Shown here: positions 11,333 through 24,405 of the stretch, piece after piece
Numbering within the stretch: position 1 is the stretch's first letter
Layout of the letters: the number at the start of each line of letters is the position of its first letter
Assembly: GCA_037447655.1 (NCBI GenBank)
Contig: JBBHKE010003005.1
Location: 230,701 to 294,700, forward strand
Reading direction: 5' to 3'
Origin: Zygnema cylindricum
Taxonomy: Eukaryota; Streptophyta; Zygnematophyceae; Zygnematales; Zygnemataceae
Length of the DNA: 64,000 nucleotides
Translations under genes and position numbers: made by a program
Notes under the pieces: generated by a model
The model's input: the letters and a program-made list of their open reading frames with translations, nothing else
Database searches by the model: none
What the model was told of the DNA's origin: nothing

Positions 11333-11905
11333 CTCAAAGCCCCCTCTTACTCCATGCCCACTAACTTGTTTCCCATTTTATATACTTCTTTTAATGCTTA
11401 TTGGGTTAACATATCAGCAATTTGCTCTTTTGTAGGTACAAACACAAATTCAGCTTCTTTTTTGCGAAACTAAATCTTGAACAAAATACCACTCAATTTT
11501 AATGTGCTTTGTGCGCTTATGTAAAATAGAATTTTTACTAAGTGCAATGGAAGACATGTTATCATTTAATATTTGCAGTCATTCTTTTTTCAATCCAACC
11601 TCCGATATAATTTCCTTAATTCGCAGCATGAGATGCGGCCATATACGCGGCCTCTGTAGATGAGAGTGCCACAGTGGGTTGCAACCGGGAATTGCACGAG
11701 ATGGCTCCTCCTACAAGTAAAAACACATATCTTGACGTAGACCTTCCTGTATCATAGTCCCCTCCATAGTCTGCATCACAATAGCCATAACAACTCAAGC
11801 TCTCATTTTTTCTATAAACAATTCCAAAACTAAGGGTTCCAGCCAAATATGTAAAAATTCTTTTCACTACCTCCCAATGTACATTTTTCGGATTACTACA
11901 AAACC
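11333..11905 (-). pseudogene. Copia RNase H and C-terminal fragment (plant-like clade)
   Basis: The minus-strand frame carries SNPKNVHWEVVKRI, CDADYGGD, RSTSRYVFLLVGGAISCNS and ALSSTEAAYMAASHAA, the usual order of a Copia RNase H domain. A stop follows the last motif. The tail resumes downstream with EFVFVPTKEQIADMLT and KMGNKLVGME. It differs clearly from the other Copia copies here (those read VADMMTKPVPSPK) and looks closer to higher-plant Copia. Everything upstream of the RNase H is missing. Confidence 0.8.
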
Positions 11906-13109
11906 GACTTGTCGTTTAACAACCACCGTTGCAGTAGGAGGACCAGTGGAAGTAGACATAGAGAACAACAAAAGTTATCAAGCACCTACTCAACAGCCAA
12001 CTTTCAGCTTACACAAAATATGCCTCAAAGGGCCAATATGCCTCAAATTTCTCATAGTGATACACAACAGAATAAACTGACAAATCGCAAAATTGCAGTT
12101 CAAATGATTTAGAAAACCATAAGATATGACTCCTGGAAAATTCCCTAAAAATGCCCTTAAAATGTCATAATCCCAAAACTGGATGATACAAAATTGTCTA
12201 AGTCATAAACTATATACTCACAGTGAGTATCTACTAGTCACACTAATATGGGTGACTGTTCTACAATACTATCTTGACTAAGACAAAGTATCTAGCCTGT
12301 ACTTTACTGTACCGTGAGTACCTCCAAAACCCAAATTACTACATGCCGCTAAATGAACAGTGTAACACTATTAATTAATTCGCTAGACGTTAACGTATTG
12401 TTTTCCAAATATTTAAAAATATTGTCTGTACAACTAATGTTGCTGATGCTTAGTTAGCATCAACCGCAAAAGCCCAGATGAATGTTTATTCGATGGTACG
12501 AACGTTTTGAGTGCGTACGGCGCACTCAGTCATTGTGGTCCTCGCTTTAATTACATCCGTCGAATCTGTCTCGTATCAACGATATTCCTTTGATTTTGTA
12601 CGGTACACTCTCAGATGTCCGGCTCGGTCTCCGCCCGTCAAATTCACCAATACCACCCGTATGATTTTTGACACGTGTATGTGGATGTCGGCGCAACCCC
12701 GGAATACTTGCATTAACTTCTCTTGCCGACTTGTGGTCCAACGTGAATCACGCTTTGTGGTCCCAGGTGAATCGCGTCCGTTGGCAAGAATTTAATCAAT
12801 GATCATAGCGTTGAACTGTACAAAATATTTCCGGAATAACCGGTTTAGATTTCGTTCGTTCGATCCGGTGAATCCAATCGTCTCCTGCGTGACGTGTGTA
12901 ACTGACTGTCGGCGCCACTTCGTAAAACCTGCATACGTCTCTCTTACTGACGCGCGTCCTTGTAAAAGTACAATACACTCCATTGCACTTTTGCTACTGT
13001 AATACTAAATAAGGTAAGTACTACAGCAGACTACTTAGAAAATATTATAAGTTATTTAAGTCTCTCTTCACAGCCCTATCTACTGAAATAAAGATTTCCA
13101 ATAACAACA
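11906..13109 (-). repeat. Unassigned DNA including the 3' LTR of Copia-C
   Basis: The Copia-C LTR begins (minus strand) at 13109 with TGTTGTTATTGG, right after the polypurine run AATATTTAGGGGAG. Its other end cannot be placed because no partner LTR is present; it lies somewhere between about 12100 and 12500. No coding motif was found in this stretch. Confidence 0.45.
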
Positions 13110-16100
13110 CTCCCCTAAATATTTAGACTCAATTACTCACTTAGTCCAATGGCTTCTTTGCAAAACTGCAACTTAGGAGCAGGAAGGGCTTTAGTTAATA
13201 TGTCAGCCACCATCTCCTCATGCGGTAAATAACACAATTTAATCACTTTTGTAAGCACTTTTTCTTTGACAAAGTGTAGTCTAACATCCATGTGTTTGCT
13301 TTTAAAATGATGACTGGGGTTGGAGGCAATGGCAATAGCTGCCTAGTTGTCACACCAGATAGACTGAGGACCTGTTTGCATATATCGAAGTTCTTGTAAA
13401 ATAGACTTAATCCATAAGGGCTCCTTGAGGGTGAAAGCTGCTGTCATATATTCTGACTCCAGTGTGGATTGAGCTGTAACCTTTTGTAGTTTGCTACTCG
13501 AGCAGCAAGTTCCATCTCTAATCTTAAGAACAAAACCGATTGTAGATTTTCAGCTTGGCATGTCTCCATAGCTAGCGTCGCTCCACGTTTGTATTTTCAC
13601 TTCTCCTCCTCCGACTACAAGCTTAAGATTTCGAGTTCTTGCAAGATATCTCAACACCCTTTTTGCTGCTTCCGAGTCTGCCTTTTTAGGATTTTGCAGA
13701 CTTCTACTCAAGACCCCCACAACTGTTGTGATATAAAGTCTCGTACAATTCATAAAATATATAAGACTTCCAATTACCTATCTATATGGCTTTGAAGCCA
13801 TAAACTCCTCCTCTCTGGACTGTAGACTCTCACACACCATTATGCACGAATCTGAATCCCTTCCTTTCAATTTCTGCCTGAATTCTATGGGAGTTATAGA
13901 CCACTTTACATCTTTCATTTCAAATCTTTTTAGCATGTTACCTATTGCATCTTTCTGTGTCAACATAATCAGCGTCTTGTTTCTTCCTCTTTTCTGACTG
14001 TATTCCTAAGATGTACTTGGCCTCACCGAGGTCCTTCATCTCGAACGTAGACCTTAAAGCAACTTTAATGCGGTTTATTTCATCCATTGACTTACTCATT
14101 AATAATAAGTTATCCACATATACAACAATGTATAGTATCCCATCCTCCCTTTGTAAGACATATACAGAATGATCTGAGCTAATTATCTTAATACCTAGCC
14201 CAGTCAAAAAGTCATCTAACGTCAAATTCCACTGACGCGTGGCTTGTTTTTGCCCATACAAAGATTTCATCACTTTACACACTAATTCTTCCTTTCTTTA
14301 TTCAACATACATCTCAGGTTGTTTTATATAAATGGTTTGTTCTAACTCTCCATGCAAGAAGGCCCTTTTGACATCCATTTGATGTATTTCCATATTCTCT
14401 GTAGCCGCTAGAGTTAGCAAAGTTCTGAAAGTGGGAAATCTGACAACTGGAGATAAGGTTTCCTCAAAGTGAATACCTTCTTTTTGATTGTACCTTTTGG
14501 CCACTAGTCTGGCCTTATACCTTTCAATGGTGTTGTCCGTGTTCAGCTTCACCTTGAATACCCATTTGCTGCCGATGGCTTTGCTGCCTAAAGGAAGATC
14601 TACCAGCTCCCATGTCTAAGCCTACAAATAGGCTTCATTTCATCGTTTGCCGCCTCGATCCATTGTTTTCTCTCAAGTGATAAGAAGGCCCCCTGGATCA
14701 TTAGAGGCTTCTATGTAGCTGCAGAAAAAGCAAAGTGAGAGCTTGCTTGTAGACGGCTGCTAGATCTATTTCCCCCCGAAAATTCTGAGGCTGAAATCGT
14801 AGGCAACTTTTGATTTTTCTATTTTGTTTGAATTGTAACTTGAGCTGGTACTGAGTGTGTAGCAGTTCCTTCCGCTTGAGGTGTAGTATCCTGTGAAGGC
14901 ACCAGAGGAGCTGAAGGAAGAGGTGTCCCACTTACTGGTGGAAAGTAGACTCGCTGCGTATAGGGAAAAATGATATATTCTTGCTATTCCTTTGCCGGTT
15001 GATCTAGCACTTTAAAAAGGTCAACCGAATCGTGTTCATCTTTATTCTGGAATATTCATAGAGATTTTTTTTTTCCTCTCAAATACAAAAACTTTATATC
15101 CTTTGGCATTATCATCATACTCATAAAAATCCCAGGTAGGCCTTCAGCCTCCATTTTCCATCTATCCTGTGAAGTATCTAAAATAAAACACTTGCTGCCA
15201 AAGATCTTAAAGTGACTAACATCAGGTTTTTCCCTTTTCCAAAGCTCATAAGGTGTAGTGCTAAAAGATCTAGAAGAAATTCTATTTATAATATAAACAG
15301 CACAGTTAAGTGCTTCAGCCGAGAATTTCAAATCTAGCCCTTTATGTGCAAGCATGGACCGAGCACTCTCAGTCAACATCCTATTTAATTTTTCAAAAAC
15401 ACCATTCTATTTTGGTGTATGTGGAACTATAAGATTGTGACTGATACATTCTTGAAAGAAAAATTCTTTGAATTCCTTTGATGTGTACTCTCCCCTATTG
15501 TCCAATCTCAGCGCCAAGATTGGAACTCCATGAAGCTTTTCCACCAACGCTTTGTAGTGTTTGAAGTGAGTAAACACTTCACTTTTATGTTGCATGAAGT
15601 AAACTTTGGTGTACCTCGAGTTGTCATCGGTGAATGTGACCATATAGTGGACGCCTCCAGCCGAAGCCACTTGTGAAGGACCGAGAACATCAAAATGTAT
15701 TAGCTGCAGAACTATTTTCGACCTGTGGTGTGTTTCTTGTGGAAATGGCAATTTGTGGATCTTGCCAAGTGAACAACCATCACATGATTTCATAGGATAA
15801 GAGGTGAGAGAAACTCCATCAACTTTCCCGAATTCACCATTTTTTTTAGACTATCATAATTCATGTGTCCTTATCTTTTATGCCAGAACTCATTATCAGA
15901 TTGGACACTGGAGTAGAGAACATCATTTTCCTTATATTCAGCCATGTCCATCCGGTATATTTTGCTAGCATGTCTAGTTCCTGTTACTGCTACTTTTGTT
16001 TTCTTAATAACAACCTGTCTACCTCCTTTCAGAATGACTTCAAAGCCTTTGCTTTCCACTAATGATGTAGAGAAAATTTTCTTTTTAAAGTCTGGAACAT

Positions 16101-16241
16101 ACAAAACATTGTGAAGAGTTCTCTCTACCGACTTTCCCCCCACATCTACCATTAAAGATACATCACCCTGAGTTGAGGTTTGAACACTCATCCCACAAGC
16201 ATAGTAAATACTCTTTGGAAGCGTTATCCGCAAATTTGTAA
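13110..16241 (-). pseudogene. Copia-C pol, decayed (protease-integrase-RT-RNase H)
   Basis: Read from high to low coordinates. End of protease: ERTLHNVLYVPDFKKK, 16090-16140. GAG-pre-integrase and integrase: FWHKR near 15875, CDGCSLGKIHKLPFP at 15730-15790, catalytic-core LRLDNRGEYTSKEF near 15480-15520, where the usual SDNGGEY is altered. Spacer: 14560-15050. [33 protein letters not shown] near 14440-14530, MDVKRAFLHGELE, YVDN near 14110 instead of YVDD. RNase H ends with LPHEEMVADILTKALP and a stop near 13135. Many stops and shifts break it, and the gag half is missing at the junction near 16241. It would have copied RNA into DNA in a virus-like particle; it cannot do so now. Confidence 0.85.
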
Positions 16242-18264
16242 AAGCCGCCTTGTATATCTTGCCTCACTTAAATCCTTCATATCAAATCTGCTTCTAAGAT
16301 CTTTCTTTAGCTTATTGATCTTTTCCAAAGACTTCGTTAACACAAGCATACCATCCATATAAATTGCTATAAAAATGACACCATTCACATCTTCAAACAT
16401 ATAGATAGAATGGTTAGAGCTGATCCGGATATATCCTAGACTGGTGAGACACTCATCTAGTTTCTTATTCCACTTTCGGGGAGCCTGTTTCAGTTCATAT
16501 AAGGACTTTATAAGCCTGCAGACTTTGCTCTCTTCTCCTTCCTCCACGAACCCCTAGGGTTGTCTCATGAAAATTTCTTCCTCTAACTCACCATTAAGAA
16601 AGGCAGTCGTAATATCCATCTGGTGTATTTCCATGTCTTCCGCTGCTGCCAGACTGAGGAGAATCATTACTGATGGGAACCGAACAACTGGAGCAAAAGT
16701 CTCCTCATAGTCAATCCCTTCCTTTTGGGTGAACCTTTTTGCTACCTATCGAGCCTTATATCTCTCTATGGTATTATCTTTGTTCAGTTTTAGTTTAAAC
16801 AATGATTTACAGCCAATCGGTTTTCTGTCCGGATGACAGTGTGCTAGTTCCCAAGTATTTACTTCCATGATGAAGGCCATCTTATCATTTATGGCTCTAA
16901 TCCATCTGTCTTTCTCTAGACTGTTCACCGCCTCAAAGTATGACTGAGGCTCATCTGGGTGAGATAGCTTAGTTACCATGTGAGTGGACTATTTTTCTTG
17001 TATCATTTTGCTACTCTTTCTCCCTCCCTCAAACTCCGAAACTAGGATGGAGGGAAGTCTTGGATTTCTCCTTACTCTCTCATCGACTCCCCTATCTTTG
17101 GAAGCCGGTTCCGATTCCTCCTCTTCTGTTTCCTCGAAGTCTATAGGAATATGTGAGGTTTCTGGTGGATCTCTTGTATCTTAGATCTCCCCTGAATCTG
17201 CAATCCCTGTTTGAATCATGTCCTTTTCTAGAAAGATGGAGTCCTCCTCACCTTTGGACTCAAATTTGATTCTTATCACCTCGGTATATTTGAAGTGGTC
17301 AAATGACTTCCCTTGATCCATGAAAAATAGGTGCTTGACCAAAATGATATCTCTCTTTGCTAAGTCATAGACTCTATATCCCTTGACATTTTCATAATAT
17401 CCTCCAAAGTATCTAGGTTTTCCCTTAGCATCTAGCTTCCACTTTTTTCCTATCCGTGTCAAGACTGTAAACTTGGCTACCGAATACTTTAAGGTCAGAG
17501 ATATCTAGTTTCATTCCAACCAAACTCTCATGAGGTGTCATTCTTTTTATAGCTGAGGTAAGGACTCTATTCTTAATGTAGTTGGCACAATTCATAGCTT
17601 AAGCCCAAAATCTCTTTCATATTTTCTTGTCGGCCAACATACTGCATGCACTATCTCCTAGTGTTCGGTTCAACCTCTTAGCTCCCCCATTTTGTTTTGG
17701 GTTATATGGTACGGTTTTCTAGTGCTGAACCCCCTCATCTCTCAAGTATTCCTCAAACTCGTTAGACGTATATTCCCCCTCATTATCACTCTTTATTTCT
17801 TAATGGGGGCTCCATACAACTTCTCACTCCAAGCTTTACATTCTTTGAAGTAAGTTGATGTTTTAAACTTTCTTTTGAGGAAGTAAACTCTAGAGTATCT
17901 AGACCAGTCATCGATTATTGTCAAAATAAACCATTTTCCTTCAACCGAAAGTACTTTTGCAGTTCCCAAGATATATGTGTGGACCAGATCTAGTACATTC
18001 TCACCTTTATATGTGGCAGCTTTGGGAAAGGGAAGTCTATGAGCCTTACCTTGAGCACATCCACTTTAATCATCCATCATTTTATTATCCCAAACTTAAT
18101 GCCTTATGCTACACCAAGATTTTTCATTTCCCTCAACCTATCAAAATGCATATGCCCCAATCGCTTATGCCAAATCATCATCTTTGGAACACCAACATAG
18201 TAAGCATTCTTCTTTCCATTACTCACGTTAAGCCTAAACATTCCTTGACTATCCTTATATGTCG
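16242..18264 (-). pseudogene. Copia-B-like internal fragment (RT to pre-integrase)
   Basis: Minus-strand fragment about 90% similar by eye to the Copia-B pol at 51543-55894. It starts inside RT (KDLSEARY) and goes back through RT (IYMDGMLV replaces the catalytic YVDD), the linker, the integrase core and the CSGCAQGKAHRLPFP zinc-binding end near 18050. It stops in the pre-integrase region, where the LTR of Copia-A2 begins. It is joined head-to-tail to Copia-C at 16241 without LTRs, so it is a truncation or recombination product. Several stops are present. Confidence 0.8.
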
Positions 18265-19317
18265 TGAATAGAAAAGACCTCCATTGGCCCTCAGAGTAAG
18301 CAGCTCACACGAAGCCTCTAGGATAACCCTGACCCCTTTGAGTTCCATCAAAAATAATCGCCACCCTGGCAAACAAAAACTCTAACCACCTCCATCCCTA
18401 TGAAGGGAAGACTTCTTTGAGTCGATAGCAAAAAGAATCTCTGAATTTGCTCCCATGAGCAGTCAGTTATAGAGGGTCAAAGTTCACCTTTTGTACAGAG
18501 GCTCTTTGGGAGAGAGGGTCCTATCTACCAAATTTTCCTAAGTCCTATCTATTTCTAAAACTCTATATACTGAAGTACGACACCAATCAAAATACTGAGT
18601 TGTACCGAAAAGTACAGGTGCCGGTGTACTTTCTGTACGACCATTGTACGAAATGGCAAACCAGTCGACAGTTGTCATATCTGGATTCGTTCTTGTAATC
18701 CCCAGAGATGTCATAATCCAATTTGGTCGTGCCACGTGTTAATCGATGTGGGGGTGACCGAAAACTGCCAAATTCCTATTCCACGATCTCGGTATCATTC
18801 GCGGTCGTACGATCGAAACCGGGTTTTAATCGCAGCCGTTATAAATCGTTTCGCGATATTTGTTTCGCTGTCGAAACAAAATGCGCCGTATCCGTTTCGG
18901 AACCATACCATACTGCGTACTTTACAAACCTCTATCCATGTGCGACGTCTATAGTTACAATTAAATGAATTAGTTCACGCTTCAGTGTTTATATACTTGT
19001 CAAACCCTATATGTCTCAGCACCGAACCTAGACTATATGATAAAGCTATTGTCTATTTCGGACTTGACGGACGGCAAGTACCAGGATCAAATCCAAGGTC
19101 CGTCAAGTATATTTTGGTAAATCTACCAAAATCTACCAACTGTCTCTCTATCTCTTAAGTAGCATAGGCAGCCATGGCTCCAGCTTCCTCTTCAATTTTT
19201 AGTGACTGCGACAAGTGTGGGAGGTTAAGAGAGGAGTTAGAAGCAGACAAGCTCGACTTCGTTTTTGCCTTTCATTTTAGACATAGAAAATACTATAAAT
19301 AACCATTAATTTCTACA
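18265..19317 (-). repeat. 3' LTR of Copia-A2
   Basis: The boundary at 19317 is supported by TGTAGAAATTAATGG on the minus strand following the polypurine run AAAATAAGGGGAG. The outer end near 18265 is weaker (TGAATAGAAAAGACC where the partner has TGAAACTCTAAGACC). It includes the conserved hairpin at 18852-18892 and the B box at 19085-19093. Confidence 0.75.
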
Positions 19318-19330
19318 CTCCCCTTATTTT

Positions 19331-22300
19331 CTAGTCACTCTGTAATTTCAGACCACACTTCTCCCGGTAGAAAATTAGTTTAGGGGAAGGAATAGATTTG
19401 GTCATCACATCTATTACCATCTCGCTATATGGTCTATATTCTAAACTGACTAGTTTATTTCTACCTTCTCTCTAAGAAATATGAGTCTAATGTCTATGTG
19501 TTTGGCTTTAAAATGATGTTTAAGATTTGCAGCAATAGTGATTGATGCCTAATTATCACAAAAAAATTTCTACACACCACTCTTAAGGTGACCTAGCTCA
19601 CCAAGCAAAGACTTGACCCACATCAATTATTTTAATATAAAGCAAGAGGCCATATACTCAGCCTCCATGGTGGACTGAGGAATGACATTTTGCTGCTTGT
19701 TGCTCTAGCAGCAAGCCCCATCACCCACATACAATACATACCCAGACGTGCATCTCCTGATAAGACCATCCCCATAGTTGGCATCACTCCAAGTGGAGAT
19801 GTCAATATTCTTCCCACCCAAATACAACCATAGATCTCTAGGCCCTATGACATATCTAAAGACTCTCTTAGCTACCTCCCAATCTTCTATAGTGGGAGCA
19901 TTCAGACTTTTTTTTAATACTCCTACAGCCGTGGCTATGTCCGGACGGGTACAATTTATGAAATATATTAGGCTGCCCACTACTTTTCTATAACGGATGG
20001 TTTGCACAAATGTTTTCTCTTCCGGGCCTACATCATCATCCAAGATTATAACTCCCTCTTCCACACTCCCCTCACTTCCCTTCTTTAGTTCCATAGGAGT
20101 GGTAGAACTATTAGCCTTGTCTATTTATAATTTTTCTAACATGTTTCCAATGGCCTCATTTTGATTTAATCTTATTATCTTTCTATCTCTGTCTCTCTCT
20201 GCCTGAATTCCCAAAATATACCTTGCTTCTCCCATACCTTTCATCTCAAATGTTCATTTTAGATCATTTTTCAACTTTTTTATTTTATCCATAGATTTAC
20301 TTAAAACAAGCAAATCCTCAACATAAATTGCAATAAAAATAATTCCTTCCTCATCTTCAAACAAATAAATTGAGTGATCTGAGCTGATCGGAATATATCC
20401 TAAACGTGTAAGAAACTCATTGAGCTTCTTGTTCCATTGCCAGGGCGCCTGTTTTAGCCCATATAAAGATTTGATCAATCGGCATACCTTGCTCTCCTCC
20501 CCTTGCTCCACAAATCCTTCGAGCTGTCGCATAAAAATCTCCTCTTCCAACTCTCTATGTAGGAAGGCCGTCTTGATGTCCATGTGATGCAATTCGATGT
20601 CTTCTGCTGCCGCCATACTGAGAAGTATCCGAACAGAGGGAAACCTGACGACCTGAGCAAAAGTCTCCTTGTAGTCAATTCCCTCTTTTTGGGTAAATCC
20701 TTTCGCCAGTAACCAAACCTTGTAGCGCTCAATGGTGTTATCCGGGTTGAGTTTCAATTTGAATACCCATTTCCACCTGATTGGCTTCCTATCAGGGGGA
20801 GAATCCACTGATTCCCATGGATTGGCTGCCATAATCAAAGCCATCTCCTCATTAATGGTTGTCTTCCACCAATTCCTCTCAGGAGATTTCATCGCCTCAC
20901 CATAAGTCATGGGTTTATTGGGATGAGACAGTTTGGTTACCTTGTTGTTAACTTGTTTCTCTTGCAGTCTTTTGCTGCTTCTCCTTACTGTTGTATTTTG
21001 GAAAGCCTTCAGAGCAGCGCAGCAACTATACTGACAGAGCAACGCAGCTGCTATACAGCAGAGCAGCGCAGCAGCGAAGCTGCAACACAGACAGGACAAC
21101 GCAACCACGATTATATTTGATATGGTCCGTACGGACAACGCAACGTCCGATATTCTTAATGTGATTCTGTACAGATAGAGCAATCGCGATAGATACGATT
21201 CTAGTAAACTTAGTGGGTAACTCAGTGGTAATTTAGCGGGTAACTCAGTGGTAGCTTAGTGATAGCTCAGTGGTAACTTAGTGATAGCTTAGTGGTAGCT
21301 TGACAGATTAATGGTAGCTTGGTGGTTTGACGTACCTCCCAAGTACACTGGCATTGCCAGTTCAACACAAGTATAAGACTTAGGACTCAGAACATATTAT
21401 GTATCCAGACTTCCAAGTAGTAAAACTGCAGGCAGTTTTTGGGAAACTTCAAAGTATTATATCTTGAGTGTTGTTGGGTCAATTGTGCTGAAACATTGGG
21501 AGTTGTCACTGTTTATGCTACTCTATATTCTGATAGAGTTTTGTGAGGTTTGGATGCTTCTATAAGAATTGGTGAGCACTTAAGAACAGCTGTTTGGGAG
21601 GATTTTTGATAGCTTCTGAGAGTGTATCATGTCTTCTTCTACTACTACTGCTGCTCCTCCACGTGCACCGGTGGTTGTAGAACAACACTTACGCCCTCAA
21701 ACTCTGATGCCGGAATGGGTGGCTCTCGTGGATTCTTTCGAATACTTTCGACTTCTCCCATATCCCTCAAATTTGCGTCTATTTCCACCACGTTTTCCGC
21801 TTTGGTTGGAGTTGGCACTAGGGGTTCAACGGTTGAATCCTCCTTGATTTGATATGTACGTTTAACATCATCATCTTCTCGAAAATCTGGATAGTTAGGA
21901 AGCTTAAAGTCATCAGAATTTTTTGACTCAAATCTGATTTTGACTGTCTTTGTATGCTTTGTCTTTGTATGTTTAAAGGGATCTATAGATTTCCCTTCAT
22001 CATGACCACTAGATGCTTTACTAAGATTATATCTTCTCTCTTGAGATCATACTCTCTATATCTTTTTAGATCTTTATTATATCCCATCTGATATCTTGGT
22101 TTTCATTTCGGATCCAACTTCCAATTTGACCGATTTGTGTCTAGGCTAAATACTTGACTACCGAAAACCTTTAAGTGTGAAACATCTGGTTTTCGGCCGG
22201 TCCATCTCTCATAAGGAGTTTGGCCTTTTACTGCCGAGGTAAGAACTTTATTCTTGAGATAATTTGCACAGTTCATAGCTTCAACCCAAAATCTCCTTCC

Positions 22301-24405
22301 TATTTTCTTAGTTCAGAGCTTACTCCTAGCACTAACACTTAGAGTTCTATTTAACCTCTCGTCTACACCATTGTGCTCAGGATTTTCAAGAAATGTCTTT
22401 TGGTGTTGCACTCCGTCTTCTTTCAAAAAATCCTCAAACTGATTGGAGGTATACTCTCCCTTATTATCACTCCTTACTCCCTTAATAGGGGTTTCATGGA
22501 GTTTCTCACTCCATACCTTATATTGCTTAAAAACCTTTGGGGCTTCTGATTTATTTTTTCAAAAAATACACTCTAGAGTATCGAGACCAATCGTCAGTGA
22601 TTGTCATTATAAACCTTTTACCACCGGTCGATGGCACTTTGGTCGGTCCCCAAATATTAGTGTGTACGAAGTCGAACAATTTTTCCCCTTTATAAGTGGC
22701 TTCCTTTGGGAAGGATAACCTGTGTGCTTTACCTTAAGGACAACCACTAGAGTCACTTAGGTTTTCACTTTCTCCGAACTGAATTCCTTCCATTATTCTC
22801 ATCTTTTTCATTTCTTTCAACTTATCTAAATGCATATTTCGAAGCCTCTTATCCCACAACATAATATGATGAACACCAACATAGTAAAGTTTCTTCTTTA
22901 CATTGCTTTAAATCAGCCCAAACATCCCTTGGCTACCTTTTTCAACAGTGAAATAAACTTCCTCTTCAAAGCTAGCAGTAAAGGTTTCCATCCTGAGGCT
23001 AGAGTCAAAACCCTTATCATCTAACACAGACATTTAGGTGAGGTTTTTGTTTAACTCTGGAATAAACAACACATTGGAGAATGTCACTATGGATGTCTAT
23101 CCCTCCACTAAGACTTTCAGATCTAGCAATCGTACCATAGTAGTAGTGACTACCCTCCCATCCCCATACTCTATCTCTACGGTGGGAATGTTTCTCATCT
23201 TAGTGAAGAGTTGTTTATCCTAACACATGTGTATGGAGGCACTGGAATCCACAATCCAAAATCCTTCACCTTTCAAACCTCCAAAAACACACTTATGCTT
23301 TCGAGGAATTTTGACCTCGGTATCTGCCTCCAACTCCTCATCCAGCAACAACTCACCGTCATTGTCCGCGGCTTCCTCCTCGTGTACCTAAGTCAAAACA
23401 ACCTATTTCTTTCTTCTTGGAGGTCCACTGATCTGCCCCTCTTTTAACCAAAGTTCGGTTAGTTTAGTGCATTCCGCCATATAGTGCCCCGGTTTCTTAC
23501 AAAAATGACACAAACCCTCGGAAGCCTTTGGTCCAAACTCCTCAGAATGATTTTTCTGCTCCCCCCCTCCATAATTTTCGACCGGTTTCCTAAAATTGTT
23601 GTTCCTCCAATCAGTCCCAGCTGCGAAGGCGTGCCCACTTTTTCCTCCTTTTTATATCTCAATCATGTTCTCCCGAACGAGAATCATCCCTACCACTCAA
23701 TTCCATATCTACCTTGAGTCTGGCAAGTCTTACACACGGTTGACTATGTTCTCGAACTCCTCTCGTAACTTCATGAGAAATTAGTTAACCTTCATCTTTT
23801 CAGTTTCAACCTGTCAGCACTCTCTAGCTCCATGAAAAGTGTTGCGATCTCATTAAAAAAATCCAACATCTTCCCCCCGTTGTATACGTATGCCCTAATT
23901 TTTCTGATCACCCAACTACTGTTGCTGAATCGTACCACTTCGGTACATGTTTATGAGAGCAACCCAAATATCGGATGCCCTCTCTACCTGCAAATGAGGA
24001 GATGCAAGCCCTTGAGTAAGATGGCGGAGAATGAAGTGCTTTGCCGCCATATTGTTGTAGTCTTAGGTATCGGTATCATTCTCCTCGTTCCTCGGAATAT
24101 GTGACATGAATGCTGAACCGGTTGCTATCGCTGTGATCGTCTCTTTCTCCTTTCTATATCCACCACCTCCCCTTCCTTTGTCTCCTCCGTTAGAGATGGA
24201 TATGCATCTCTGGTGAATCTTCTTCCTCCAAACCTTAGAGGGATGCTAAGACTAGATGAACACCTCACCCATCCACTTACTATTCCCTAAAACCTTTTCT
24301 CACATGAGCTCTTGTCATCATACTCTCCCAGTATATGAAGCCAGTTCCATTAAAGATGCGCACCCTAGAGGGTGGTTCCATAACATGAAACTCTAAGACC
24401 TCCAT
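19331..24405 (-). pseudogene. Copia-A2 gag-pol, decayed
   Basis: Order on the minus strand. Gag start at 24405 inside the LTR (MEVLEFHVMEPPSRV). Gag zinc knuckle CHFCKKPGHYMAEC near 23470-23510. Protease site with DSSAS near 23240, where DSGAS is expected. Pre-integrase and integrase 22030-22850. Linker around 21700-21900. RT about 20250-20800 (IYVEDLLV replaces YVDD). RNase H 19500-20100, ending KCGLKLQSD and a stop at 19331. A 699-bp solo LTR interrupts the linker. Frameshifts and stops are frequent, so the copy is dead. It is a sister of Copia-1 (27419-31776) but more diverged. Confidence 0.85.
20989..21687 (+). mobile_element. Solo LTR (699 bp) inserted in Copia-A2
   Basis: It begins TGTTGTATTTTGG, ends GTAGAACAACA, and is flanked by a 5-bp duplication CTTAC (20984-20988, 21688-21692). 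The interrupted linker is continuous in Copia-1 near 29083. The last 60 bases hold an ATG frame (21629: MSSSTTTAAPP..VVVEQ) open to the LTR end. This fits the pattern of the other families, where Gag starts in the LTR. A related LTR lies at about 48650-49460. The internal region was presumably lost by LTR-LTR recombination. Confidence 0.85.
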
